Below, one piece after another: positions 44,435-52,206 of a DNA stretch of 64,000 bases. A program made the position numbers and the translations under genes. This DNA is from Corynebacterium glyciniphilum AJ 3170 (lineage in GTDB: Bacteria; Actinomycetota; Actinomycetes; Mycobacteriales; Mycobacteriaceae): NCBI RefSeq assembly GCF_007673095.1, contig NZ_VDYZ01000011.1:91568-155567 (forward strand). The letters are read 5' to 3'. Below the pieces are notes generated by a model. It did not search any database, had not been told where the DNA came from, and worked only from the letters and a program-made list of their open reading frames with translations. The first letter of the stretch is position 1. Each line of letters opens with the position of its first letter.

Positions 44435-46975
44435 ATGAACTCTTCCACCACGCAGCCAGGGACGAACAGAGCGTCCGCCGGACGTCCCCGGCCGTCGCAC
44501 CGCCGGGACATTGACGGGCTCCGTGGCCTGGCGATCGCACTGGTCGTCATCTTCCATGTTTTCGTCGGACGCGTCTCATCCGGCGTGGACGTCTTCCTGC
44601 TCGTCGGTGGAATCTTCTTCTTCGCCCCGCAGATCCGTAACGCGCTGAACCCGGCGGGGCTCACCGTCCTGCAGTCCTTCCTGCGTATCTTCCGGCGCCT
44701 CTACCCGGCGTTGATCACGGTCGTCGGGGTGACCCTCATCCTGGCGGTGGTGGTCTACGCCGAGGTCCGGTGGGTGAACGCGGGCACGGACGCCACGTCG
44801 TCCCTGCTCTACGTACAGAACTTCCACCTGGCCAGTGAGGGTCAGGAGTACACGGCGATCAACCGTGACGTCAGTCTGTACCAGCACATCTGGTCGATGT
44901 CGGTGCAGATGCAGATCTACGTCGGGTCTCTGCTGGTCATCGCCCTGCTGGCGGCACTGTTCCGCAAGCGGGCGAAGGCCGGGGCCACACTGTTGCACTG
45001 GCTGCTCGTCGCCGGCACTCTGGCCAGCTTCGGTTACGCCACCTGGCTCGGCCAGCACGACCAGGCCCTGAACTACTACTCGCCGCTGTCCCGGTTCTGG
45101 GAGATCGGTCTGGGCGGACTGTTCGGCATCTGGCTGCTGGGGATCACCATCCCCCGGTCCCTGCGCTGGGTCCGCTGGCCGGCGGGCCTGGTGGGCCTCG
45201 TCCTGATCATCGTGACCGGTCTCTACCTCGACGGTGCGGCGCAGTTCCCCGGCCCCTGGACCCTGGTCCCGCTGGCCGGTGCCATGCTGGTCATCTTCGC
45301 GGGGAACCCGGAGTCCATGGACGGCGTCTCGGCACCCGCCCCGTCCACCGGTGTCAGCAGGATGCTGGACGGACGGTTCTTCCAGTTCCTGGGCCGCATC
45401 TCCTACAGCCTGTACCTGTGGCACTGGCCGCTGCTGACCCTGGCGACCTTCTGGTTCTCCACCTCCACCGCGTCACAGGCCGGTGGACTGCGCGGGATCA
45501 CGGCCACACTCGGGACGCTGGAGGGAGCGGTCGTCGGTACGGGCGTGATCGTGCTGTCGCTGCTGCTGGCCTGGCTGACGTTGCGTCTGGTGGAGACGCC
45601 GCTGCGGCAGAAGTCCAAGCCGCACCGGTCGTGGGTGCTCTTCGACCGCGGTTACTGGCGGGCGTCGCTGCGCTCCCGGGGAAAGGTCGTGGCCACCCTG
45701 GTGATCGTCCTGGCCTCCGGGGCGGTGTTCGCCTTCGCGCCGATCGCCCAGGCCCGTATCGACGACCGTGCCCGGGAACTCAGCGTGCAGGACGTCGACC
45801 CCGCCGAGTACCCGGGCCCGAACGCGTACCTGCAGGACGCCGACGTCCCCGACGGCCTTCCCGTCCTGCCGGACCCGTCGGACGACGCGCCGATGCTCGC
45901 GGACACCCTGAAGGACGGGTGCCTCGCCCACTTCGACCACACCGACCTGGTGCTGACGAAGTGGTTCAACGAGGAGGACGAGCCGTGCGAGTACGGCGAC
46001 GTCGACTCCGACCGTACGATGTACCTCGTCGGTGGCTCCCACTCCGAGCACTACCTGCCGGCCCTGGAGCTCATCGCCAAGCAGCGCCACTTCAAGATCG
46101 TCCCGATCCTCAAGCTGGGCTGTGTGATCGGCATGGACATCCCCAAGTGGGACGGCTCGGACTACCCGGAGTGCCGTGAATGGCAGCAGAAGGCCGAGGA
46201 CTACATCTTCGAGAATCCGCCGTCGGAGGGCATCTTCATGACGGTCACGCGGCCCACCACCATCGAAGGGGACGGCCCGGACCAGGTGCCGCCGGAGTAC
46301 GTCGAGATGGTGCGTCGTCTCTCCGACGCCGGTATCCACACCTGGGGTATGCGTGACACCCCCTGGGTCCTGGACTCCCCCGGTGTCCAGGGCAACGCCC
46401 GACTGTGCGTCGCCGAAGACCGTGGCGAGGACTGCGGTGTCGATGAGGCGGAGTCGCTGGCCCCGGTGAACCCCGCCCTGGGCGCCTACCGTGGTCTCGA
46501 CCTGACGAACATCGACGTCACCGACGCGGTGTGCCGGGACGGTCGCTGCCCTGGAGTGGTGGGTAATGTGCTGGTCTACCGCGATGCCCAGCACTTCACC
46601 AACCTCTTCGCCGCGATGCTGGCCCCCGAGATCTCCCGCCAGATGTATGACCCGGAGGCGGTGGAGGAGTCCCGCCGGGCCGCCGAGGAGGCGGACGCCA
46701 TGGCACCTGCGACCCCGGAGGGCGATGTGCAGAAGGATGTCTTCCGTCTGCCGAAACCGGGGGAGGAGGGTGCCGTCGAGGACCCGGGAGCCGACGGCGA
46801 TGAGCCGGTAGCACCACCTGTGCCGCCTATGCCGGATCCCGCTCCGGTGCCGGACCAGGGTTGGGTAGACCCCGGCTGGGTTGACCCGGGGTACGTTGAC
46901 CCTGGTTATGTCGATCCGGGCTATGTGGGCCCCGGCTACGTGGATCCGGGATACGGCTACGCGCCGCCCTACTGA
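44435..46975 (+). CDS. Acyltransferase-3/SGNH protein 4 with longest Pro-Gly-Tyr repeat tail
   Basis: 846 residues, fourth copy. The layout is as before (SHRRDIDGLRGLAIALVV, GGSHSEHYL, DAQHFT). The tail is the longest: DVFRLPKPGEEG, an acidic/Pro-rich spacer and then some eight units of the form (W/Y)VDPG or (W/Y)VGPG before APPY. ATG 44435 is chosen over the frame start at 44390 because the GGTATGCTGTACCG element just upstream matches that of copy 2. TATGCT there serves as -10. It converges on and overlaps the next gene's end by seven bases. Confidence 0.88.
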   Translation: MNSSTTQPGTNRASAGRPRPSHRRDIDGLRGLAIALVVIFHVFVGRVSSGVDVFLLVGGIFFFAPQIRNALNPAGLTVLQSFLRIFRRLYPALITVVGVTLILAVVVYAEVRWVNAGTDATSSLLYVQNFHLASEGQEYTAINRDVSLYQHIWSMSVQMQIYVGSLLVIALLAALFRKRAKAGATLLHWLLVAGTLASFGYATWLGQHDQALNYYSPLSRFWEIGLGGLFGIWLLGITIPRSLRWVRWPAGLVGLVLIIVTGLYLDGAAQFPGPWTLVPLAGAMLVIFAGNPESMDGVSAPAPSTGVSRMLDGRFFQFLGRISYSLYLWHWPLLTLATFWFSTSTASQAGGLRGITATLGTLEGAVVGTGVIVLSLLLAWLTLRLVETPLRQKSKPHRSWVLFDRGYWRASLRSRGKVVATLVIVLASGAVFAFAPIAQARIDDRARELSVQDVDPAEYPGPNAYLQDADVPDGLPVLPDPSDDAPMLADTLKDGCLAHFDHTDLVLTKWFNEEDEPCEYGDVDSDRTMYLVGGSHSEHYLPALELIAKQRHFKIVPILKLGCVIGMDIPKWDGSDYPECREWQQKAEDYIFENPPSEGIFMTVTRPTTIEGDGPDQVPPEYVEMVRRLSDAGIHTWGMRDTPWVLDSPGVQGNARLCVAEDRGEDCGVDEAESLAPVNPALGAYRGLDLTNIDVTDAVCRDGRCPGVVGNVLVYRDAQHFTNLFAAMLAPEISRQMYDPEAVEESRRAAEEADAMAPATPEGDVQKDVFRLPKPGEEGAVEDPGADGDEPVAPPVPPMPDPAPVPDQGWVDPGWVDPGYVDPGYVDPGYVGPGYVDPGYGYAPPY

Positions 46976-47715
46976 GAGTCGGCGTCGTCGCTGTCGTCGC
47001 TGCCGTTTCCGTCGCTGGCGTCCATGAGGTCCTGGACGGTGGCGAACTCGTCCAGCCCGTAGCGTTCCAGCAAGCCCTCGGAGCCGTCGGACGGCCAGAC
47101 GTCGGCACCGGCGACCGGGAGGAAACCCAGGGAGTCTCCGTCGGGCAGGCAGAAGATGACGGTGTCCATTGCGGTCAGGTTGAGCAGAGCGTCCCCCAAC
47201 AGGTCCGTGGGGAAGAGCGTCACGAGGATGACATCCGCCGGGCCGTCGGCACCGTCCATGGCGGCGTTCGTCTCGCCGTTGCCGTCACTGTTCCCGTCAT
47301 CGTCGGCGTCTCCGGCGATGAGCGCGGGCAGGGAGGTCCTGATCTCGGGCGTGGACCGGATCCCCTCCAGGTAGGCCTGCGCCAGATTCTGGCGGTGGAG
47401 ACGCTGGTTGGTGTCCTCGTCCTGCAGGGACCGCACGTACATGGCGGGGGCGGAGCGCGGCATGCCCTCCGGGCTGGCCTCCTGTTCGACCGCCCACTCG
47501 GCGTAGCTGCGCATCGCCGGCTTCTCCTCGCCAGACAGGAACTGGAGGTCACGGTTGGCGGCGTACTTCGCCTCGGACAGTTTCTGCGCGCTGCCCGTCA
47601 TCGGGGCGTTGATTCCGTAGTAGGTCCACTGTGGCGCACTCGTCGGATCGTGGCGGAACACGACCTGGGCCACGGAGGCGGCTGCAGAGTCGGCTGCGGG
47701 GTCTGGCTCACTCAT
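46969..47715 (-). CDS. Hypothetical acidic protein coupled to methyltransferase
   Basis: 248 residues. The N-terminal region is Ala/Asp-rich and polar; the middle has helical regions (SEAKYAANRDLQFLSGEEK) and two runs rich in Asp/Asn/Gly (near residues 155-165 and at the C-terminus). No signal peptide, membrane segment or known motif. The start at 47715 lies within the methyltransferase gene and overlaps its stop by eight bases, so the two are co-translated. Its last seven bases overlap the end of the fourth acyltransferase on the other strand. Function unknown; a SseB-like or other small regulator cannot be ruled in or out. Confidence 0.7.
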   Translation of the reverse strand: MSEPDPAADSAAASVAQVVFRHDPTSAPQWTYYGINAPMTGSAQKLSEAKYAANRDLQFLSGEEKPAMRSYAEWAVEQEASPEGMPRSAPAMYVRSLQDEDTNQRLHRQNLAQAYLEGIRSTPEIRTSLPALIAGDADDDGNSDGNGETNAAMDGADGPADVILVTLFPTDLLGDALLNLTAMDTVIFCLPDGDSLGFLPVAGADVWPSDGSEGLLERYGLDEFATVQDLMDASDGNGSDDSDDADSQ

Positions 47716-48421
47716 CGTCGGCACCCCCGTCGACACCGGACCGTTGGAGGACGGCGACCATGAAGTCGCTGGCGTTCTCACCGTCGTTGAAGGGATGCAG
47801 TTCCCAGGAGGAGAACCGCTGGACGGTGCACAGGCCCGCTGCGGCGACATCCTCCTCGAACACCTCGACGGAACGCCCCCGCGACAGGCCGAACCCGACG
47901 ACGAGCCGCCCGCCCGGGGCCAGCCGGGAGGCCAGGACGCCGAGGGCCTGCCGGTGGGCGGCGTCGGGGATGAAGGCCAGGACGTTCCCGGCGGAGACGA
48001 TGATGTCGAAAGGACCGGTCGGGACATCGTCGGACGAGGCGAGGTCACCGACATGCCACTCGACACCGGAACCGGCGTAGCGTTCGCGGGCGTACTCGAC
48101 GAGCTGGGGATCGATGTCGACGGCGGAGACGACGTGCCCGCGTGCGGCGAGACTCACGGCGACACGCCCCGTCCCGGAGCCGGCGTCGAGAATCCGGGCG
48201 TGCCGGGAGGCCATCGCGTCGACCAGACGCGCCTCACCGTCGATGTCCTTGCCCTCGTGCTCGAACCCTTCCCACCGGGCGATGTAGCGCTGCGAGTGGG
48301 CGGGGTCCGCACCTGTGACGGATGCCCAGGTGGTCGAGGTGCTTCCCGTTGCCTGACTGGACTCGGGTACTGAGGGCACTGACGGTACTGACGGTACTGA
48401 CATGGGCTGGATCGGACTCAT
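47708..48421 (-). CDS. Class I SAM-dependent methyltransferase
   Basis: 237 residues. Motif I LDAGSGTGRVAVSLAARG and motif II SAVDIDPQLVEYARERY bind S-adenosylmethionine; motif FDIIVSAGNVLAFI follows. The substrate is unknown. ATG 48421 has CATACT and seven bases upstream, a leaderless-type start; 48403 is a possible alternative and 48451 the longest frame. The N-terminal ~20 residues hold a Val-Pro-Ser repeat coded by three 9-bp units. A diverged copy of a 123-bp repeat begins about 60 bases upstream of the start. Confidence 0.85.
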   Translation of the reverse strand: MSPIQPMSVPSVPSVPSVPESSQATGSTSTTWASVTGADPAHSQRYIARWEGFEHEGKDIDGEARLVDAMASRHARILDAGSGTGRVAVSLAARGHVVSAVDIDPQLVEYARERYAGSGVEWHVGDLASSDDVPTGPFDIIVSAGNVLAFIPDAAHRQALGVLASRLAPGGRLVVGFGLSRGRSVEVFEEDVAAAGLCTVQRFSSWELHPFNDGENASDFMVAVLQRSGVDGGADDE

Positions 48422-48478
48422 GCTCACCAGTATGCCACCAGGGCCGGACACGTCGACGCAGCATTCGGTGCGACGCAG

Positions 48479-48601
48479 AAGTTGTTTGAAAGTTGTTCAA
48501 ACAAATTCCAAACAACTTGGGAAGAACTTCGGGCCCCGCGGACGGCGTTTCAGGAGCGTATTCGCAGGTAAGAGAGTTGTTGGAAGTTGTTTCGAGTTGT
48601 T
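48479..48601 (+). repeat. 123-bp direct repeat, left copy (palindrome plus 10-bp units)
   Basis: About 95% identical to 50393-50516 (roughly five substitutions and one indel). It contains an imperfect version of the 42-bp palindrome and three AGTTGTT units at 10-bp spacing (48575, 48585, 48595). It sits upstream of the methyltransferase gene and after the AlbA gene. Confidence 0.9.
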
Positions 48602-48622
48602 TCGCTTCTGTTCTACCGCAGG

Positions 48623-50368
48623 TCAGGTGGCAATCCACCGGACGCCGGAGCCGCGTGAGGGGCCGTCCGGGTCCTTGCGGATGACGCCGCTGGCGCTGAG
48701 GAAGCGCAGTGTCGTGGTGACTTCGCGCCCGTCGGCACCGGTGGCAGACGCAATCATCCGGTTTGTCAGCGCTTCACCCGATGCGATGTGCTCCTCAATC
48801 CATTTCTGGACGGTAGGCACAGCAGGCGGAACCGTCAAGGTGTCGGAAATGAGGTCACGGACCCCGGAACTCAGAGTCCATTCGTCCGGGCGGGCGTCAG
48901 TAGTCACAATGAGGCCGGTACTGACGTGATGGGCCATCATCTGCCTGGCTTCGGTGAGTGGGGTCTGGAGCAATGTTGCTGCTGTGGCGGCAGACAGGAC
49001 GGAATGGTCTGACAGGTAGCGGAAGATGATCACTCCTGTCACGTCATCTGCGAGGCTGGGGCAGACGTCGATGCGTACCTTGTTCACCGCGCGGATGAAC
49101 TGCTCGTCCGGATTTTCGGCGTAGAAGGACACGGTGACGAGATAGTCGTCGGATTCCACGACGGGTGCGGGGCGTCCGGTGGTCAGCATGGCCAGCCACA
49201 TCCGGTCGAATCCGGCAGAAGAATGCTCGACCAGCCCCAGGATTCTCATGGCGTTCATCAGTGACGGGTTCCGCGGTCTCGACGGCGTGGTCAGGAGCCG
49301 GTCTCTGCTGACACCGGGGGGAAGTCCGCCGGGTGAGGAGACCTTCAGGGTGAGGGCGGCGTGGTCGACGAGTACAGGTTCGGTGAGTGCCCAGTCCCGG
49401 TGGACAAGGGCATTTGTTATCGCTTCATCGACGGCCTGTGCCGGAAACGTGGGTACCGACGCTTCCTGTCCGAGTCCCAGGTCGACGCGCGCGATCTCGG
49501 TGTCGGAATGAGTGCGTACCAGTTCGTGCAGTCGGCGGGCGGACAGAATGAGCGGATCCCTGAGATCCGTGATCGTGGGTTGGCCGAGCGGGGAGTTCCT
49601 GTAGAAGTACCGGGCGAGGGGCCGGTCACCGGTGCGACGGTGGAAAAGGATCTCTGCCGCGTACTTGGGGGAGCCGTCTGAAGCTACAAGGTCGAGTACC
49701 CTGAGCAGGTCCATGGCCGTGTGGGGTGGGGTGCCGCTGTGGCCGGTCGCTTGTCTGGTTGCGCTGAGGTAGCTACGAGCCTGGCCGAGTGCATCAGGGT
49801 CGAGGTCCTCTGGTGAGAGGCCGGTCGGACGGGCGGTGTAATCGGGGTTGGTCCGTTCGTGTTCGAGGCGTCGGCGTGTCTCGCCTTCCAGCGGCTGGCA
49901 GCTGGAACCGACCCGATGGGTGGCGGCACCGTTCCTTCGCGAGTACACGGTGAGCCCCTCAGGGACCCGGAAGACGATGATCCGCGTCGAGAAACGTTCG
50001 GTCTCCCACGCTTCTACACGGAGAGGTGGACGCGTGTTGTCCAGGATCTTTTTCGTGAGGTACCCGGGGTCGCGGTCTGTTCCGGTGAAGGCTTCAGGGC
50101 CGGGAGTCTTGTCGGCGACTCCGAAGATGATGTATCCGTCACCCGCAGTGCCGTTGGCGAAGCAGATTGCCTCGTCGATGAGGACTTCGATGGCACGCGC
50201 ATCAGAATTGCCTCGAGGCTGGTAGGACGGGCCTTTGCGGAGGTGTACGCGGTCTGGGTCTTCCTTGAAATCCAGGGTCGCTGATTCGAGGGCATCACCG
50301 ATTCCTCCCTGGTGAATCGCGGTGAGTGCAGCGTCGACGGTGTCGGGCAGCTGGAGGAACGGTGCCAT
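48623..50368 (-). CDS. Schlafen/AlbA_2-domain ATP-binding regulator with C-terminal winged helix
   Basis: 581 residues. The N-terminal ~170 residues match the AlbA_2 (Schlafen-type) domain: LESATLDFKEDPDRVHLRKG, then ICFANGTAGDGYIIFGVADK. The middle has the HATPase_c_4-like block DEAITNALVHRDW with SPGGLPPGV. The C-terminal ~100 residues look like winged-helix DNA-binding segments (GADGREVTTTLRFLSASGVI). Such proteins are put down as transcriptional regulators or as parts of phage-defence sets. TACCCT with exactly seven bases precedes ATG 50368, and a perfect 42-bp palindrome covers the -35 area, suggesting autoregulation. A 123-bp repeat lies at both ends of the gene. Confidence 0.8.
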   Translation of the reverse strand: MAPFLQLPDTVDAALTAIHQGGIGDALESATLDFKEDPDRVHLRKGPSYQPRGNSDARAIEVLIDEAICFANGTAGDGYIIFGVADKTPGPEAFTGTDRDPGYLTKKILDNTRPPLRVEAWETERFSTRIIVFRVPEGLTVYSRRNGAATHRVGSSCQPLEGETRRRLEHERTNPDYTARPTGLSPEDLDPDALGQARSYLSATRQATGHSGTPPHTAMDLLRVLDLVASDGSPKYAAEILFHRRTGDRPLARYFYRNSPLGQPTITDLRDPLILSARRLHELVRTHSDTEIARVDLGLGQEASVPTFPAQAVDEAITNALVHRDWALTEPVLVDHAALTLKVSSPGGLPPGVSRDRLLTTPSRPRNPSLMNAMRILGLVEHSSAGFDRMWLAMLTTGRPAPVVESDDYLVTVSFYAENPDEQFIRAVNKVRIDVCPSLADDVTGVIIFRYLSDHSVLSAATAATLLQTPLTEARQMMAHHVSTGLIVTTDARPDEWTLSSGVRDLISDTLTVPPAVPTVQKWIEEHIASGEALTNRMIASATGADGREVTTTLRFLSASGVIRKDPDGPSRGSGVRWIAT

Positions 50369-50391
50369 GAGGTCGAGGGTAGCGGATGAGA

Positions 50392-50433
50392 CAAGTTGTT
50401 TGGAAGTTGTTCAAACAACTTCCAAACAACTTG
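50392..50433. promoter_or_regulatory. Perfect 42-bp palindrome at the AlbA-gene promoter
   Basis: Perfect 20-bp arms (50392-50411, 50414-50433) around a CA centre. Each arm holds two AGTTGTT half-sites 11 bp apart. It starts 11 bases upstream of the likely -10 (50376-50381 on the minus strand), covering the -35 zone, where a bound protein would block the AlbA-gene promoter. Confidence 0.75.
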
Positions 50434-50516
50434 GGAAGAACTCCGGGCCCCGCGGACGGCGTTTTCAGGAGCATATTCGCAGGTAAGAGAGTTGTTTGAA
50501 GTTGTTTCGAGTTGTT
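50393..50516 (+). repeat. 124-bp direct repeat, right copy
   Basis: Same-orientation partner of 48479-48601. It includes the perfect palindrome, a conserved GC-rich middle (with CGGGCCCCGCGGACGGCG) and three AGTTGTT units starting at 50490, 50500 and 50510, exactly one helical turn apart. It fills nearly the whole gap between the glpD stop (50528) and the AlbA start (50368). Confidence 0.92.
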
Positions 50517-50527
50517 CGGACGTTGTG

Positions 50528-52138
50528 TCACCTCACCGCGTCGAGGATCTCCTGTGCTGTCGCCAGGCAGGCCTCCCGGTCGGCGTCGACCAGGCCGATG
50601 CGGGAACGGCGGTCGATGAGATCCTCCACGGTCAGTGCGCCCTCGTGGGTGACGTGCCAGGCGAACTCCGCGCGGACGGTGTCGATCCCCGGAGCGACCG
50701 GCTCCAGTGGCCGGTCCACCGGGCAGGTCCGCAGGACGGCCGGGGCTTCATGGCCGAAGCGGTCGACCATCGAGGTCGGTAGTCCGGCGAGGTCACTGGA
50801 GCGTACGTCCTCGACACCGGGAGCACCGGGAGCCCCCACGAGGGGAAGCGACGTCGTGACGCACGGGCCAGGGGTGGAGCCGGTGTCGCGGAGCTTCTCG
50901 GCGACGAGGTCCACGGTCTGCTCCGCCATGAGCCGGTACTCGGTGAGCTTCCCGCCTGTCACGGTGATGAAGGTGGCGTCCTCGCCCTCACCGGTGAGGA
51001 TGACGTGCTCGCGGGAGAGGTCGGCGGTGGATCCCTCCGCCGAGTCATTGAACTGCACCAGGGGGCGCAGTCCGGCGAAGGCACCGAGGACGTCGTCGGT
51101 CGTGAGGTCCACGGCGAGGGCCTGGTTGACGACCTCGAGAATCCACTGCACGTCGGAGTCCGGGGCCTCCGGGACGTCCGGGATGGTGTCGGTCCCGAGG
51201 TCCTCGTCGGTGATGCCGATGTAGCAGCGTCCGAGTTGTTCGGGGAGGATGAAACAGAACCGGCTGCTGTGGCCGGGGACCGGCACGGTCAGTGCACCGG
51301 TCGGGTTGCCGACCGCGGCGGCGTCGATGACCAGGTGGGTGCCGCGGGACGGACGCACCGTGACCTGCGGGTCGAGATGCCCCGCCCAGACGCCGGTGGC
51401 GTTGACCACGGCGCCGGCGGTGACGGTGACCGGCGACGATGTGGCGTCCAGGTCGTCCTGCAGGACGACCCTGTCCCCGTGGGCCTCCACGGCACGGCAG
51501 TGGGTGAGCACCCGGGCGCCGTATCCGGCGGCGGTACGCACCAGGGCAGTGACCAGGCGGGCGTCGTCGACGAGCTGGCCGTCATGGTTGACGTAGCCGA
51601 AGCGCAGGTCGGAGGTGTCGACTGCCGGGCAGAGTTCAGTGACCCGCTGTCGGCTGACGGTCCGCGACGGCGGCAGCGTGCTCGACGGGGTGCGTGCGGC
51701 GATGCGCAGCGCGTCGCCGGCGATGAACCCGACCCGTGGCGCCGTCTTCTGCCCGCGGGTGTAGCGGTCCTGCACCGGCACCACCTGGGTGACCGCGTGG
51801 GTGAGGTGCGGCGCAGTGGTGCCCATGAGGATGCCGCGTTCCAGGGCAGAGCGTCGTGCGATGCCGACATTGCCGGTGGCGAGATAGCGCAGCCCACCGT
51901 GGGCGAGCTTGGACGACCAGCGCGACGTGCCGAAGGCGATGTCGTGGGCGTCGACGATCAGGACGTCCAGACCGCGGGTCGCGGCGTCAAGGGCGACTCC
52001 GGCACCGGTGACGCCGGCGCCGATGACGACCAGGTCGACGTGGGTGGTGCCGTTGCGGAGGCCGTCGAGCTCGTGGGCACGGCGGGTGGCGTTGAGTCTG
52101 GCGGCGTCGGCGTTGAAATGCGGCATGGTGTCGAGCAT
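50528..52138 (-). CDS. glpD: Glycerol-3-phosphate dehydrogenase (FAD)
   Basis: 536 residues. The N-terminal FAD motif VVIGAGVTGAGVALDAATRG and the family blocks SSKLAHGGLRYL and AGVVNATGVWAG (short forms) are present, with the C-terminal helical domain. It oxidises glycerol-3-phosphate to dihydroxyacetone phosphate at the membrane and feeds the respiratory chain. Three in-frame ATGs (52189, 52138, 52126) are possible; I use 52138, which lies just after a TTATCC, while 52189 would run into the divergent gene's promoter. It is divergent from an alkyl-DHAP-synthase-like gene, the arrangement of Rv2249c-Rv2251 in M. tuberculosis. Confidence 0.9.
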   Translation of the reverse strand: MLDTMPHFNADAARLNATRRAHELDGLRNGTTHVDLVVIGAGVTGAGVALDAATRGLDVLIVDAHDIAFGTSRWSSKLAHGGLRYLATGNVGIARRSALERGILMGTTAPHLTHAVTQVVPVQDRYTRGQKTAPRVGFIAGDALRIAARTPSSTLPPSRTVSRQRVTELCPAVDTSDLRFGYVNHDGQLVDDARLVTALVRTAAGYGARVLTHCRAVEAHGDRVVLQDDLDATSSPVTVTAGAVVNATGVWAGHLDPQVTVRPSRGTHLVIDAAAVGNPTGALTVPVPGHSSRFCFILPEQLGRCYIGITDEDLGTDTIPDVPEAPDSDVQWILEVVNQALAVDLTTDDVLGAFAGLRPLVQFNDSAEGSTADLSREHVILTGEGEDATFITVTGGKLTEYRLMAEQTVDLVAEKLRDTGSTPGPCVTTSLPLVGAPGAPGVEDVRSSDLAGLPTSMVDRFGHEAPAVLRTCPVDRPLEPVAPGIDTVRAEFAWHVTHEGALTVEDLIDRRSRIGLVDADREACLATAQEILDAVR

Positions 52139-52206
52139 ATGCGGTGGATAAGACGGAAGCTGCGGTTTCCCGATCAGATGCGGCTCCACCGGGTATCTTT
52201 TCAGAC

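Noticed and set aside
47716..48066. N-terminal extension of the acidic hypothetical protein
   Set aside because: The added residues are a frame-shadow of the methyltransferase gene; a clean ATG at 47715 overlaps the methyltransferase stop.
50392..50520. CRISPR array
   Set aside because: The AGTTGTT units are too short and evenly spaced at 10 bp without unique spacers; no cas genes are near.
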